DNA from: Delta-02 sp964513565
GTDB taxonomy: Bacteria; Desulfobacterota; Syntrophorhabdia; Syntrophorhabdales; Syntrophorhabdaceae
Direction of reading: 5' to 3'
DNA length: 64,000 nucleotides
Assembly (NCBI GenBank): GCA_964513565.1
Contig: CAZENE010000018.1
Span: 1 to 64,000, forward strand
The notes below the pieces were generated by a model. That model ran no database searches. It saw only the letters and a list, made by a program, of their open reading frames with translations, and was not told where the DNA came from. Shown here piece after piece: positions 17,582 to 26,177 of the stretch (within the stretch, counting starts at the first letter, position 1; each line of letters starts with the position of its first letter). The position numbers and the translations under genes are program-made.

Positions 17582-17620
17582 GTGCCCCCGGCCTATAGGT
17601 CCCAGAGTAATAAAAAACAT

Positions 17621-18346
17621 ATGCCCCAACAAAGACCAAGAACTGTTGCGCCCGTGCTTGTGATCTGTCTGGCGTTTCTCTTTGTCCCCGCACATTTCAC
17701 CGGGGCAGCAAAAAAGGATACCGAAATAAATGCCGCGGATAGTGAAAAGTTTGTGAAGGCTGCCGAAGAAAAGTTTCCTACCTCGTCACAGGTCATTCTC
17801 GTGACTCAGGGCCGGGTGTCCGGGGCCGAGGCACGGCTTTCTGCCTTCGAGATGAAAGAAGACACGTGGAACTCCATACTCGGTCCGGTACCGGCCATGA
17901 TCGGACGCAACGGGTTCGCGCCTGCGGGCGAAAAGCACGAGGGTGACGGCAGGACCCCGCCGGGGATATATACCCTCGGTTTTGCCTTTGGCTACGGCCC
18001 GCAGATCGATTCGGCCATGCCTTACCTCCAGATGACTTTGGATGATATCTGGGTCGACGATCCGGCCTCCCCGGATTACAACCGCCTCAAAAAACGCGCG
18101 CAAACGTGCGCGGGATCATTCGAGGACATGGTGCTTCCCGATGGCCGCTACAAATACGGGATCGTGATCGAGTACAATACAGAGCCGGTAATACCCAACT
18201 GCGGCAGCGCGATCTTCCTCCACGTCTGGAAGGACCCCGGCATCCCCACTTCGGGCTGCGTCGCCATTTCCAAGGAGGATATCCTGAAACTCCTCAAATG
18301 GCTCGATCCGGAGAAACAGCCAATAATAATGCTGGGAGTACCGTAA
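17621..18346 (+). CDS. L,D-transpeptidase (YkuD-like) with signal peptide
   Basis: An approximately 241-aa exported protein. A hydrophobic signal segment (VAPVLVICLAFLFVPAHFTGA) follows the ATG at 17621. Upstream in-frame GTG 17582 would add 13 polar residues and is less likely. The C-terminal half carries the YkuD catalytic motif: a histidine in AIFLHVWKDP and, 8 residues on, SGCVAIS with the nucleophilic cysteine. The GDGRTPPGIYTLG segment is typical of the fold. Such enzymes make 3-3 peptidoglycan cross-links or attach proteins to peptidoglycan. It starts just after symporter 2 but need not be functionally linked to it. Confidence 0.87.
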   Translation: MPQQRPRTVAPVLVICLAFLFVPAHFTGAAKKDTEINAADSEKFVKAAEEKFPTSSQVILVTQGRVSGAEARLSAFEMKEDTWNSILGPVPAMIGRNGFAPAGEKHEGDGRTPPGIYTLGFAFGYGPQIDSAMPYLQMTLDDIWVDDPASPDYNRLKKRAQTCAGSFEDMVLPDGRYKYGIVIEYNTEPVIPNCGSAIFLHVWKDPGIPTSGCVAISKEDILKLLKWLDPEKQPIIMLGVP

Positions 18347-18386
18347 ATCGTAAACAGCCAAATTTGCTTTTGCTGTTTACGATTTA
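18344..18386. repeat. Inverted heptamer-type repeat (AAATCGT family)
   Basis: A perfect 15-bp inverted repeat: TAAATCGTAAACAGC (18344-18358) and its complement at 18372-18386, with a 13-nt loop. It begins at the stop codon of the L,D-transpeptidase gene. It belongs to the dispersed intergenic family described in the findings. Confidence 0.75.
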
Positions 18387-18390
18387 AGAA

Positions 18391-18419
18391 AAAAAGGCGC
18401 CTCGAAAGGCGCCTTTTTT
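18391..18419. terminator. Bidirectional intrinsic terminator
   Basis: Palindromic stem AAAAAGGCGCCT / AGGCGCCTTTTTT with a CGAA loop. T-runs on both strands serve the converging L,D-transpeptidase and acyl-CoA synthetase genes. Confidence 0.9.
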
Positions 18420-18436
18420 CTGCGCGAAGCGCATCC

Positions 18437-20032
18437 TTACTGTTTCTTGAATTCCTTTTCCATTGCCTCTTTCGCGGGCTTTACATACATGTCGCGAAGT
18501 TTCGGTTTTTCGATCTTTCCGGCAGGGTTCCGGGGGATGGTCGTGTATATCATCTTTTCCGGCCATTTGTATTTCGCCAGGCCCTTCTCCTTGACGAAAT
18601 TGATGATCTCTTCGTCGGTAATTGTCTCGCCATCCTTGGGCTGAATGATCGCCATAACGATCTCGACAAGCCTCGGATGCGGATAACCGAGGACTGCGAC
18701 GTCCATTACCTTCGGATGTTTTCTCAAGGCGTCTTCGATCTCCGCAGGGAAGATGTTCTCACCGCCGCGGATGATGAGATCTTTTGCCCGGTCAGCGAAG
18801 AATATGAAACCTTCGTCGTCCATGTATGCCAGGTCGCCCGTGTAGAGCCAGCCGTCTTTGATTGTCTTGGCGGTCATTTCGGGGTTGAAGGCATATTCTT
18901 TCATGAGGCGGGGGCCTTTGAGGATGAGTTCGCCTACTCCGCCGGCAGGAAGGTCTTTTCCTTCACTGTCGATAACCTTGGCTTCCATGAAGACGGTCGC
19001 CTTTCCGATCGAACCCGGCTTCCTCATGATATCTTCATCATAGCAATTGGTGAGACCGCCGCCGCCGCCTTCCGTAATACCATAGATATTGGCGATCGGC
19101 AGGTTCGGGAAAATCTTCTTGGAATCCTCGAGGAGCACGTAAGGAACGGGCTGCGCGCCGATCTCGATATGGCGGAGCGCCGATAGGTCATAGTTCTTCA
19201 GATCGACCACGCCTGTCTTGATGGCATTGATCACGTCCGACCAAGTCGGGACCGTGTTCCAACCGCCCGTGCATTTCTCGTCGGCCATGCTTCTTAAGTA
19301 AAATTCCGGCTGTGTCTCCATCGCCATGAGGACCTTGCCCGCGGCGATGTAGCACGGGAAAGAGAGGAAGAGCGTGCCGCTATGGTAAAACGGGTGCGGC
19401 GAAAGGTAAACGCTGTTGTAGCCTTCGTTGTAGGTCAAAGCGTTGCCGAGGCCGATGTAGAAAAGGCTCTCATGCGTATGGGAAACAGGCTTCGGTGCCC
19501 CTGTCGTACCTGACGTGAACATGAGTTCTGCCATGTCGTCGTCTTTCGTTTCCAGGCAGTAGGGTGCGGGATCGCCCTGTGTTGCAATCTCATTATATGA
19601 TTTTGTTCCGGCAGGAATCGTGTCGCCGAGACAAATAAAGTTCTTGCAATAGTCCATCTCTTTCATGATGGGTTCTACGCGGGCGTTGAACTGTTCGCCG
19701 AACATGAAAACCTTGCATTTGGTTACGTCGGCAGCATACTTGATATCTGCGCTGGCAAAACGGAAGTTAAGAGGAGTTACGGTTGCACCGGTTTTTAAAA
19801 CTGCTATGTAGCTGGCATACCATTCCATGCAGTTCATCATGAGATGAACAACGATATCGCCTTTTTTGACACCGCAATCCTTGATAAGGTAATTGGCGAT
19901 GCGGTTCGCCTGGTCGTCAAACTGCTTCCACGTGAGACTCCGGCGCTGTTTCTTGGATGGATAACTCTCGATGATGAACTCTCGATCTGGAAACTTGCCC
20001 GCATTGAGCCCCGAAAACATTGCGAAATTCAT
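18437..20032 (-). CDS. Acyl-CoA synthetase (AMP-forming), paralogue A
   Basis: A 531-aa member of the ANL superfamily. It should activate a carboxylic acid through an acyl-AMP to its CoA thioester. The P-loop reads FTSGTTGAPKP, the A5 motif NIYGITEGG and the A7/A8 region DGWLYTGDLAYMDDEGF then RAKDLIIRGGENIFP. The catalytic lysine sits in NPAGKIEKPKLR. Acid specificity cannot be read by eye; fatty or aromatic acids are both possible. Start 20032 has the strong site AAGGAGGG. It is transcribed divergently from paralogue B (20155), from a promoter at 20087-20116. Confidence 0.92.
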   Translation of the reverse strand: MNFAMFSGLNAGKFPDREFIIESYPSKKQRRSLTWKQFDDQANRIANYLIKDCGVKKGDIVVHLMMNCMEWYASYIAVLKTGATVTPLNFRFASADIKYAADVTKCKVFMFGEQFNARVEPIMKEMDYCKNFICLGDTIPAGTKSYNEIATQGDPAPYCLETKDDDMAELMFTSGTTGAPKPVSHTHESLFYIGLGNALTYNEGYNSVYLSPHPFYHSGTLFLSFPCYIAAGKVLMAMETQPEFYLRSMADEKCTGGWNTVPTWSDVINAIKTGVVDLKNYDLSALRHIEIGAQPVPYVLLEDSKKIFPNLPIANIYGITEGGGGGLTNCYDEDIMRKPGSIGKATVFMEAKVIDSEGKDLPAGGVGELILKGPRLMKEYAFNPEMTAKTIKDGWLYTGDLAYMDDEGFIFFADRAKDLIIRGGENIFPAEIEDALRKHPKVMDVAVLGYPHPRLVEIVMAIIQPKDGETITDEEIINFVKEKGLAKYKWPEKMIYTTIPRNPAGKIEKPKLRDMYVKPAKEAMEKEFKKQ

Positions 20033-20086
20033 AATAACCCTCCTTAGTAGAAACGCTTTTTTTTTATTGCTTTAAGTCCCATCAGC

Positions 20087-20116
20087 ATGATAAAAATAAT
20101 TAGGATTCTTTGTCAA
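20087..20116 (-). promoter_or_regulatory. Sigma-70 promoter for acyl-CoA synthetase A
   Basis: Minus-strand TTGACA (20111-20116) and TATCAT (20087-20092), spacer 18 bp, within the 122-bp divergent region. No comparably good promoter is visible for the plus-strand paralogue. Confidence 0.7.
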
Positions 20117-20154
20117 CAGTAAATTAAAACCAAATACCCTCAGGAGGTCTTGCC

Positions 20155-21738
20155 ATGGCAGAAGTCTTCACACACATCGGTGAAATATTGGCACGGAACG
20201 CGCGCATGTACCCCAATGATGTCGCTCTCGTTGAACGCATACCCGCAGAGAAAAAAAGGATCGAATTAACCTGGAAACAGTTCGACGATCAGGCCAACCA
20301 GTTTTCGAACGCTCTCGCAAAAATGGGAGCTAAGAAAGGTGACAAGATTGTTCACTTCATGAACAATTCCACCAAATGGCTTGTTGCCTATTTTGGCATT
20401 ATCAGGACAGGGGCCTGGGTCGTACCCCTTAACTTCCGTTTTACCTCGGAAGATGTTAAATATTGCAGCGATGTTGCAGAACCTTCCATCATGGTTTTTG
20501 ACGAAGAGTTCACCGATCGGATCGAAGCCATCAAGGATCAGCTTCCCGGCGTAAAAAAATACATCGTGGTAGGCGACAAGGTCCCTGCATGGGCCGAATC
20601 CTGTGATAAGATCATGGCATCCGAATCAACCGCAAATCTCAACATCCCGATCATCCCGACGGATGAATGCGGACTTTACTTCACATCAGGCACGACGGGC
20701 CAGCCCAAACCGATCCTTCTGACCCACATGAACATGTTCACCGCCTGCGTGACGGAAAATGCGCATCACTATCAAAAAAAGGACGACTGCTTCATTCTTA
20801 TCCCGCCGCTTTATCATACGGGCGCAAAGATGCACTGGTTCGGCAGCTTCATCGTCGGCAGCAAGGCAGTCATCCTGAAAGGCGTTTCACCGGAGTGGAC
20901 CCTCGAGGCTGTCAGCGAAGAAGGCGGAACGATAGTGTGGCTCCTCGTTCCCTGGGCGCAGGATATCCTGCTCAAATTCGACAAGGGCGAACTGAAACCC
21001 TCAAACTTCAAACTTGACCAGTGGCGCCTCATGCACATTGGCGCACAGCCGGTTCCCCCGGCACTGATCAAACACTGGAAAGAGTATTTCCCGACCATGG
21101 ACTACGACACCAACTTCGGCCTCAGCGAATCGACGGGCCCCGGTTGCGTACACCTCGGGATCGGCAACGAGCATAAGATTGGCGCGATCGGCGTCCCCGG
21201 CTTCAACTGGGAATTCAAGATCGTTGACGAGCAGGGCGTCACCGTCCCGCATGGGCAGCCGGGCGAGCTATGCGTCCGCGGCAACGGCGTCATGCGCGAA
21301 TATTACAAGAACCCCGAGGCAACCAAAAAGACCCTGATAGACGGCTGGCTGTTCAGCGGTGACATGGCGCGTGTCGATGAAGACGGATTCATCTGGCTTG
21401 TTGACCGAAAGAAAGACATCATTATCACCGGCGGCGAGAATGTCTTCCCCGTCGAAGTCGAGGATTTCCTCTATACCAACCCGAAGATCAAAGATGCCGC
21501 GGCGATCGGTATCCCCGATGACCGCCTCGGCGAGATCGTCACCGTCGTCGTGGAGCTCAAACCGGGCGAAACCATGACTGAAGAAGAAGTGATCAAGTTC
21601 TGCGAGCCGCTTCCACGGTACAAGAGGCCGAGAAAGGTATTCTTCGGCGATGTACCCCGCAACCCGACCGGAAAGATCGAGAAACCCAAACTGAGAAAAC
21701 AGTACTCAGGCATGGAAGAGGCGTTCAAGGTCAAATAA
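20155..21738 (+). CDS. Acyl-CoA synthetase (AMP-forming), paralogue B
   Basis: A 527-aa ANL-superfamily ligase related to paralogue A. P-loop FTSGTTGQPKP; A7/A8 DGWLFSGDMARVDEDGF and RKKDIIITGGENVFP; catalytic lysine in NPTGKIEKPKLRKQY. Its A5 motif is NFGLSESTGPG rather than the usual YGxTE, which suggests an altered acyl pocket. ATG 20155 follows CAGGAGG. The head-to-head arrangement with paralogue A suggests shared regulation and different chain or ring specificity. This would suit a syntrophic acid-degrading lifestyle, though that is inferred. Confidence 0.92.
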   Translation: MAEVFTHIGEILARNARMYPNDVALVERIPAEKKRIELTWKQFDDQANQFSNALAKMGAKKGDKIVHFMNNSTKWLVAYFGIIRTGAWVVPLNFRFTSEDVKYCSDVAEPSIMVFDEEFTDRIEAIKDQLPGVKKYIVVGDKVPAWAESCDKIMASESTANLNIPIIPTDECGLYFTSGTTGQPKPILLTHMNMFTACVTENAHHYQKKDDCFILIPPLYHTGAKMHWFGSFIVGSKAVILKGVSPEWTLEAVSEEGGTIVWLLVPWAQDILLKFDKGELKPSNFKLDQWRLMHIGAQPVPPALIKHWKEYFPTMDYDTNFGLSESTGPGCVHLGIGNEHKIGAIGVPGFNWEFKIVDEQGVTVPHGQPGELCVRGNGVMREYYKNPEATKKTLIDGWLFSGDMARVDEDGFIWLVDRKKDIIITGGENVFPVEVEDFLYTNPKIKDAAAIGIPDDRLGEIVTVVVELKPGETMTEEEVIKFCEPLPRYKRPRKVFFGDVPRNPTGKIEKPKLRKQYSGMEEAFKVK

Positions 21739-21754
21739 GGAACGCAAAGTATTG

Positions 21755-21788
21755 AAGGCCGGGACGCAAGTCCCGGCCCTTCTTTTAT
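21755..21788 (+). terminator. Intrinsic terminator after acyl-CoA synthetase B
   Basis: Nine-bp stem GGCCGGGAC / GTCCCGGCC with a GCAA tetraloop (21757-21778), then CTTCTTTTAT. Confidence 0.88.
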
Positions 21789-21815
21789 AGGCCTTATTCG
21801 GAAGAGAATCGAAAA

Positions 21816-22514
21816 GTGTCTCCTAAAAAGCATACCCTAGAAGATATAATAGGTTACCATTTCAAGAACCGGGAATTATACAATCAGGCAGTAACCCATA
21901 GCTCATGCTTTAATGAAAAAAGGGATGCGAAGCGCTCCGACAACGAAAAGCTGGAATTTCTCGGCGACGCCATTCTTAACACGGTCATAAGCATAATCTT
22001 GTACAGGCGTTTTCGCGGCAGGGACGAGGGGTTCTTGAGCAATGCCCGCTCAAGTCTCGTCAAACGAGAGACACTTACCGCAATCGCCAAAGATATCAGG
22101 CTCAACCAGCATATGAGCTACGGCAATGGCGATGGTACGGTACCGGAGGAATCCAAGGTGCTTTCGAACATGATGGAGGCCCTCATCGGCGCCCTGTATC
22201 TTGACAGCGGCATCCGGAATACCTCGAAAATAATACGTAAACTGTTTTCCGCATATTTTACCGAGGAGAAGCTTACCGAGAAAAACCCCAAGAACATCCT
22301 TCAGGAACTTTCCCAGAAGAAATGGGGGATGCTCCCGCGCTATAAATTTCCCCGTAAAACAAAGGACGGTTTCGCCGTGATGGCCTGTGTCGGAAAAGAA
22401 TTCAAGGCCCGCGGAGCCGGAAAAAGTAAGAAAGAAGCCGAGCAGAGCGCCGCCCGCACACTCCTTGAATTACTCGCCGAACAGGAAAGGGAAGAGAGAA
22501 CGCCCTGCGGATGA
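21816..22514 (+). CDS. rnc: Ribonuclease III
   Basis: RNase III (232 aa) cleaves double-stranded RNA in rRNA maturation and mRNA control. The signature box ENEKLEFLGDAILN (near residue 45) holds the metal-binding Glu and Asp. The second acidic site is in NMMEALIGALYLDSG. The double-stranded RNA-binding domain occupies about 155-225 (NPKNILQELSQKKWG to KKEAEQSAARTLLELL). Length is typical. The start is GTG 21816 with a modest GAAGAG upstream. It converges on lnt. Confidence 0.96.
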   Translation: MSPKKHTLEDIIGYHFKNRELYNQAVTHSSCFNEKRDAKRSDNEKLEFLGDAILNTVISIILYRRFRGRDEGFLSNARSSLVKRETLTAIAKDIRLNQHMSYGNGDGTVPEESKVLSNMMEALIGALYLDSGIRNTSKIIRKLFSAYFTEEKLTEKNPKNILQELSQKKWGMLPRYKFPRKTKDGFAVMACVGKEFKARGAGKSKKEAEQSAARTLLELLAEQEREERTPCG

Positions 22515-22548
22515 GGCTGTTGAACAGCAAACTGGTACCTTTCCGCTA

Positions 22549-22568
22549 ATTTACGATTTACGTTTCCT
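22549..22568. repeat. Short heptamer-repeat tract
   Basis: TTTACGA then TTTACGT, two degenerate heptamers between convergent rnc and lnt, overlapping the lnt stop region. No clear inverted partner is visible. Confidence 0.45.
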
Positions 22569-24059
22569 TACCAGCCCGGCCGCCGCCACTACCGCAAGCA
22601 ATCCCAAGCATATCGGTACGAAATAATCCCCATGCCGAACATAGAAGGTTTGGGTATTTTTCAGGGCATAGGTGCCTCGCAGCACCTCTTCTGTAAATAT
22701 TGGGGTTTTCCCCTTAATGCGGCCTCTCGGGTCGATTATCGCGCTTATTCCCGTGTTTGCCGAGCGCAAGACATACCTGTCGGTTTCGATGGCGCGGAAG
22801 ATGTAAAAGGCGAAGTGCTGATACGGCGCGGATGTCCTGTTGTACCAGGCATCATTCGTCAGGTTGACAAGAACTTCGGCGCCCTGCCGCACCGTTTCGT
22901 TTGTAATATACGGAAATATTCCCTCAAAGCAAATGAGGACCCCGACCTTTCCAACTTCGGTTTCGATGGGCCTGTGCCCTTCTCCAGGCTTAAAGTCGGC
23001 CCCTATCGCAGTAATTTTCGCAAGGAACGGGAAATACGACGCGATCGGCGTATACTCGCCGAAAGGAACCAGATGGACCTTGTTGTAGGTTCCGGCGGTA
23101 TAGCCGTTTGGATCAATGTAATGAACGCTGTTCAAGAGATTGCCGGCGCTCAGCATCCCTATTGTTCCGTATAACAGGCGGGATTTGAGCATGACAGGGA
23201 CGGCCTTTACATACCTGTGCGCTCCGGGGTCCCTGTCGAGCAGGAACGGCATCGCTGTCTCCGGCCACACGATAAGGTCTGTGCTCTGCGCCAGGCCGAA
23301 ACTTAACCGATAATACGTGTTGACGGTCATCATTTTGAAGGAATCGTCCCACTTTATGTCCTGGCTTATATTTCCCTGAACGATAGCAGCCTTGAGATTC
23401 CCTTCATCCTTATGCTTAAGCCTTGCGACGCCGTACGTAAGCGATGCGGCCAGCAAGATAAGGGTTATAATGGTGAAGATAATAGGGACCTTCCTGCGGG
23501 CCCATATTGTATAGATGACGCTATTTACTGCAACGATCATGAAGGATACAAAAAGAGTCCCCGCAACGGACACGACCTGTATCAGGTGAAGGAACCCAAA
23601 TTGGGAATGGCCGAGGTACGACCATGGAAAACCCGTCATTACTATGCCGCGTGCGTATTCCAGTATTACCCAGACCGGGGCGGCAACAAGATAAAGCGGC
23701 GCTGACGTCCTTCGCTCCAAGTAAGCGCAGGAAAGGGCAAAAATACCCGTATACAGGGAGAGGTACAGGACGAAAAGAACGAGGATGAGGATGCTTAAAG
23801 GTATATTTATCCCGCCATATTGGTTCATCGCCACGACAACCCAGTATATTATCCCGAGCCACGCGATCACTCCTGTGGCAAAACCCCGTATAAACGACAG
23901 GCGAAGGTCATTCTTATCCAGACTGTACATCAGGGGCACAAGGGCCACGAAGGCCAGCGGTGACAGTGACAGGGGAGGCTGTACAAGAATGAGCATTATC
24001 CCCGACAGTGCGGCATACCCATATTTCATCACAAGCTGTGAAAAAAGATTCTTTCCCAT
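22551..24059 (-). CDS. lnt: Apolipoprotein N-acyltransferase
   Basis: Lnt (502 aa) adds the third acyl chain to the N-terminal cysteine of lipoproteins in the inner membrane. The N-terminus holds about six to seven membrane helices (residues 10-210). The periplasmic nitrilase-like domain shows the triad E267 (VWPE), K327 (TYNKVHLVPFGEY) and C377 (LICFEG). A final membrane helix lies near 480-497. It is the last gene of the phoH-pgpH-ybeY-lnt operon, 11 bp after ybeY. The presence of Lnt fits the lipoproteins and Lol/Tol components elsewhere in the window. Confidence 0.96.
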   Translation of the reverse strand: MGKNLFSQLVMKYGYAALSGIMLILVQPPLSLSPLAFVALVPLMYSLDKNDLRLSFIRGFATGVIAWLGIIYWVVVAMNQYGGINIPLSILILVLFVLYLSLYTGIFALSCAYLERRTSAPLYLVAAPVWVILEYARGIVMTGFPWSYLGHSQFGFLHLIQVVSVAGTLFVSFMIVAVNSVIYTIWARRKVPIIFTIITLILLAASLTYGVARLKHKDEGNLKAAIVQGNISQDIKWDDSFKMMTVNTYYRLSFGLAQSTDLIVWPETAMPFLLDRDPGAHRYVKAVPVMLKSRLLYGTIGMLSAGNLLNSVHYIDPNGYTAGTYNKVHLVPFGEYTPIASYFPFLAKITAIGADFKPGEGHRPIETEVGKVGVLICFEGIFPYITNETVRQGAEVLVNLTNDAWYNRTSAPYQHFAFYIFRAIETDRYVLRSANTGISAIIDPRGRIKGKTPIFTEEVLRGTYALKNTQTFYVRHGDYFVPICLGLLAVVAAAGLVRKRKS

Positions 24060-24070
24060 TTCCTACAATT

Positions 24071-24562
24071 TTACTTGATACCCGTTTCTAATGCCCTATG
24101 ATCTTCGGGCAGATGGGCGAATCTCTGAAAATCAGGGTTCTCGATGACGAGCCCCATGAGTTTCTTCTCCCGATAGCGCATCCTCCGCGCTTCGGCTGCC
24201 CCTTTTGTGTGGTCATATCCGACGATATGTACGACACCATGCACAATAAGATCGAAAAGCCTCTGGTAAAAAGGGATGGCTGCTTCACGGGCCTCCTCAG
24301 CGGCACGCTCCGCAGAGATGATTATGTCCCCCAAGGCCTCTTCGGGCATCCCGTCGAGATAAGAGAATGATATTACATTTGTCGGGCGGTCTTTCCCGAA
24401 AAACTCCGCGTTCATAACGGCAATTTTCCGGTCATCGACGAAAAGAATGCTGAGGTCCCTATCCTGAAGCTTTAAATAAGCCAGTAATTCCCCTGTTACG
24501 GTTGCGATTAGCTTTCGATTGAGTTTCGTCTGTTTTTGCGAATTTTTTATTAATATCGCCAT
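24071..24562 (-). CDS. ybeY: Endoribonuclease YbeY (rRNA maturation factor)
   Basis: A 163-aa metalloprotein involved in 16S rRNA 3' maturation and ribosome quality control. The zinc-binding motif is HGVVHIVGYDH with H108, H112 and H118. The conserved TNVISFSYLDG strand is also present. ATG 24562 has GGAAAGGAC upstream, and the N-terminal MAILIKNSQ matches the family. This start therefore looks real, although it makes the gene overlap the 3' end of the upstream HD-domain gene by 104 bp. Confidence 0.95.
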   Translation of the reverse strand: MAILIKNSQKQTKLNRKLIATVTGELLAYLKLQDRDLSILFVDDRKIAVMNAEFFGKDRPTNVISFSYLDGMPEEALGDIIISAERAAEEAREAAIPFYQRLFDLIVHGVVHIVGYDHTKGAAEARRMRYREKKLMGLVIENPDFQRFAHLPEDHRALETGIK

Positions 24563-26177
24563 TCTGTGTCCTTTCCGGATATTCGATACGGTGATGGAAG
24601 ATCCCGATGAGAATGTTGATAAAGCTCCTCTGGATCGCGTGAAGGTCTTTCAGCGTTAATTCGCATTCATCGAGCTGGCTGTCCAGGAATATGTTTTCGA
24701 TGATGTTCTGCACGTGTGTTTCGATCCTTTTCGGCGTGGGATCGTCAAGCACGCGGGAAGCAGCTTCCACGGCGTCGGCAAGCATGATAATACCGGCTTC
24801 TTTGGTCTGGGGCTTTGGCCCCGGGTATCGGAAGTCTTTTTCCTGGATAACGTGCAAAGCCGGATCTTCCTTCTCCTTCGCCTTGCTGTAAAAGAAGCTT
24901 GTAAGCGATGTGCCGTGATGTTCCTTGATTATATTTGTCAACTTGCTGCCCAGTTTGTATTCTTTTGCAAGTTCGACCCCTTCCTTCACGTGGGACATGA
25001 TAATAAGAGAGCTCATACTGGGTGTAATTCCCGCATGCACATCATCTCCGGCGACCCTGTTCTCGATGTAATAACGGGGCATTTTCAATTTACCTATATC
25101 ATGATAGTAGGACGCGACCCGGGTAAGCAGGGGGTGGGCGCCGATGGCCTCCGCTGCCGCCTTGGAAAGACTACCCACAACGATACTGTGATGGTACGTT
25201 CCGGGGGCGTTCAGCATCATGTCCCCAAGAAGGGGGTGCTCCAGATTGGCAAGTTCCAGCAGTTTTATATCGGTGGTATAATCGAACACATATTCAATAA
25301 CGGGTAAGAGCCCTAGGACGATGAAACTCCCGGCGATCCCGTTTACTAGGACAAAAAAGATCCGTAACGAAATATTTCCGGCTGACCTTCCTGTAAACAA
25401 ATCGTTTGCGATCATAAAAAAACACATGAGGAAGGCCGTATAAAGACCAGCCTTCAGTATGGTATTGCGGTTCTCGCATTTTCCGGAAAAATATGCTCCC
25501 AGCATCGAGCCCGCGAAAGTATAAAGGAAGATCCGGAGGCTGTTATCGAATGAAAAAGCAAGTGTCGCCGCGTAAATCAGGGAAAAGATAATGGCAATCT
25601 CCGAAAAAAGCACGATGCGTATGACCATCGCAAAAACAAAAACGGGGATGATATAGAACAGGTCTGCGATTCGGCTTTGTGCATAGGTCTCGAATATCAG
25701 GTAAAAGGATTTGACAAGAAGGACGGAGAACACGGTAAACACCGAACAGAAAAGCAGGTCTTTCTTGGAGAGGTAGAATTTTTTTATGTTTTTTTCAGCG
25801 TATTCGTACAGGATAGCGATGAGAAGGAAAAGCAGGATGAACACCGCCAGAAATTTTACGACAATAAAAAAATCGCGTCGCTCCAGGTTGTTATATGCCG
25901 ATATTTTCGCGAGATGGTCCGAAGTGATGCGTTCGCCTTCCCGAACGATCATCTCACCCTTTTTTACACTGGTTTCGGTTCCCGGCAGAGTATAGTCGAC
26001 AGGGGCCCTTAAATTCTCCCTTGCAATGTCACCGAGTTGATACTCGACAATAAAGAACGGGTTCTTGATACTGACAATAAGGGCCAACGCCACGGCAAGC
26101 CCAAGAAGTACGAGCAGCTTCCCATAGCGAATATACGAGGGAGGTTTATCCTTTGGCTTATCTTTTCCATTCTGCAT
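24459..26177 (-). CDS. pgpH: 7TM-HD membrane phosphohydrolase (PgpH/YqfF-like)
   Basis: A 572-aa protein. Its C-terminal HD domain has HHSIVVGSLSKAA, YYHDIGKLKMP and IIKEHHGTS. Homologues (PgpH of Listeria) hydrolyse cyclic di-AMP, so that is the likely activity. The N-terminus has one helix, then a short extracytoplasmic segment (EYQLGDIARENLRAP to GERITSDHLAK). About seven helices follow. The extracytoplasmic domain is far shorter than in Firmicutes PgpH. The last about 35 residues are a hydrophilic, Lys/Asn/Arg-rich tail encoded by DNA shared with ybeY. It overlaps phoH by 20 bp. Confidence 0.9.
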   Translation of the reverse strand: MQNGKDKPKDKPPSYIRYGKLLVLLGLAVALALIVSIKNPFFIVEYQLGDIARENLRAPVDYTLPGTETSVKKGEMIVREGERITSDHLAKISAYNNLERRDFFIVVKFLAVFILLFLLIAILYEYAEKNIKKFYLSKKDLLFCSVFTVFSVLLVKSFYLIFETYAQSRIADLFYIIPVFVFAMVIRIVLFSEIAIIFSLIYAATLAFSFDNSLRIFLYTFAGSMLGAYFSGKCENRNTILKAGLYTAFLMCFFMIANDLFTGRSAGNISLRIFFVLVNGIAGSFIVLGLLPVIEYVFDYTTDIKLLELANLEHPLLGDMMLNAPGTYHHSIVVGSLSKAAAEAIGAHPLLTRVASYYHDIGKLKMPRYYIENRVAGDDVHAGITPSMSSLIIMSHVKEGVELAKEYKLGSKLTNIIKEHHGTSLTSFFYSKAKEKEDPALHVIQEKDFRYPGPKPQTKEAGIIMLADAVEAASRVLDDPTPKRIETHVQNIIENIFLDSQLDECELTLKDLHAIQRSFINILIGIFHHRIEYPERTQNGDINKKFAKTDETQSKANRNRNRGITGLFKASG

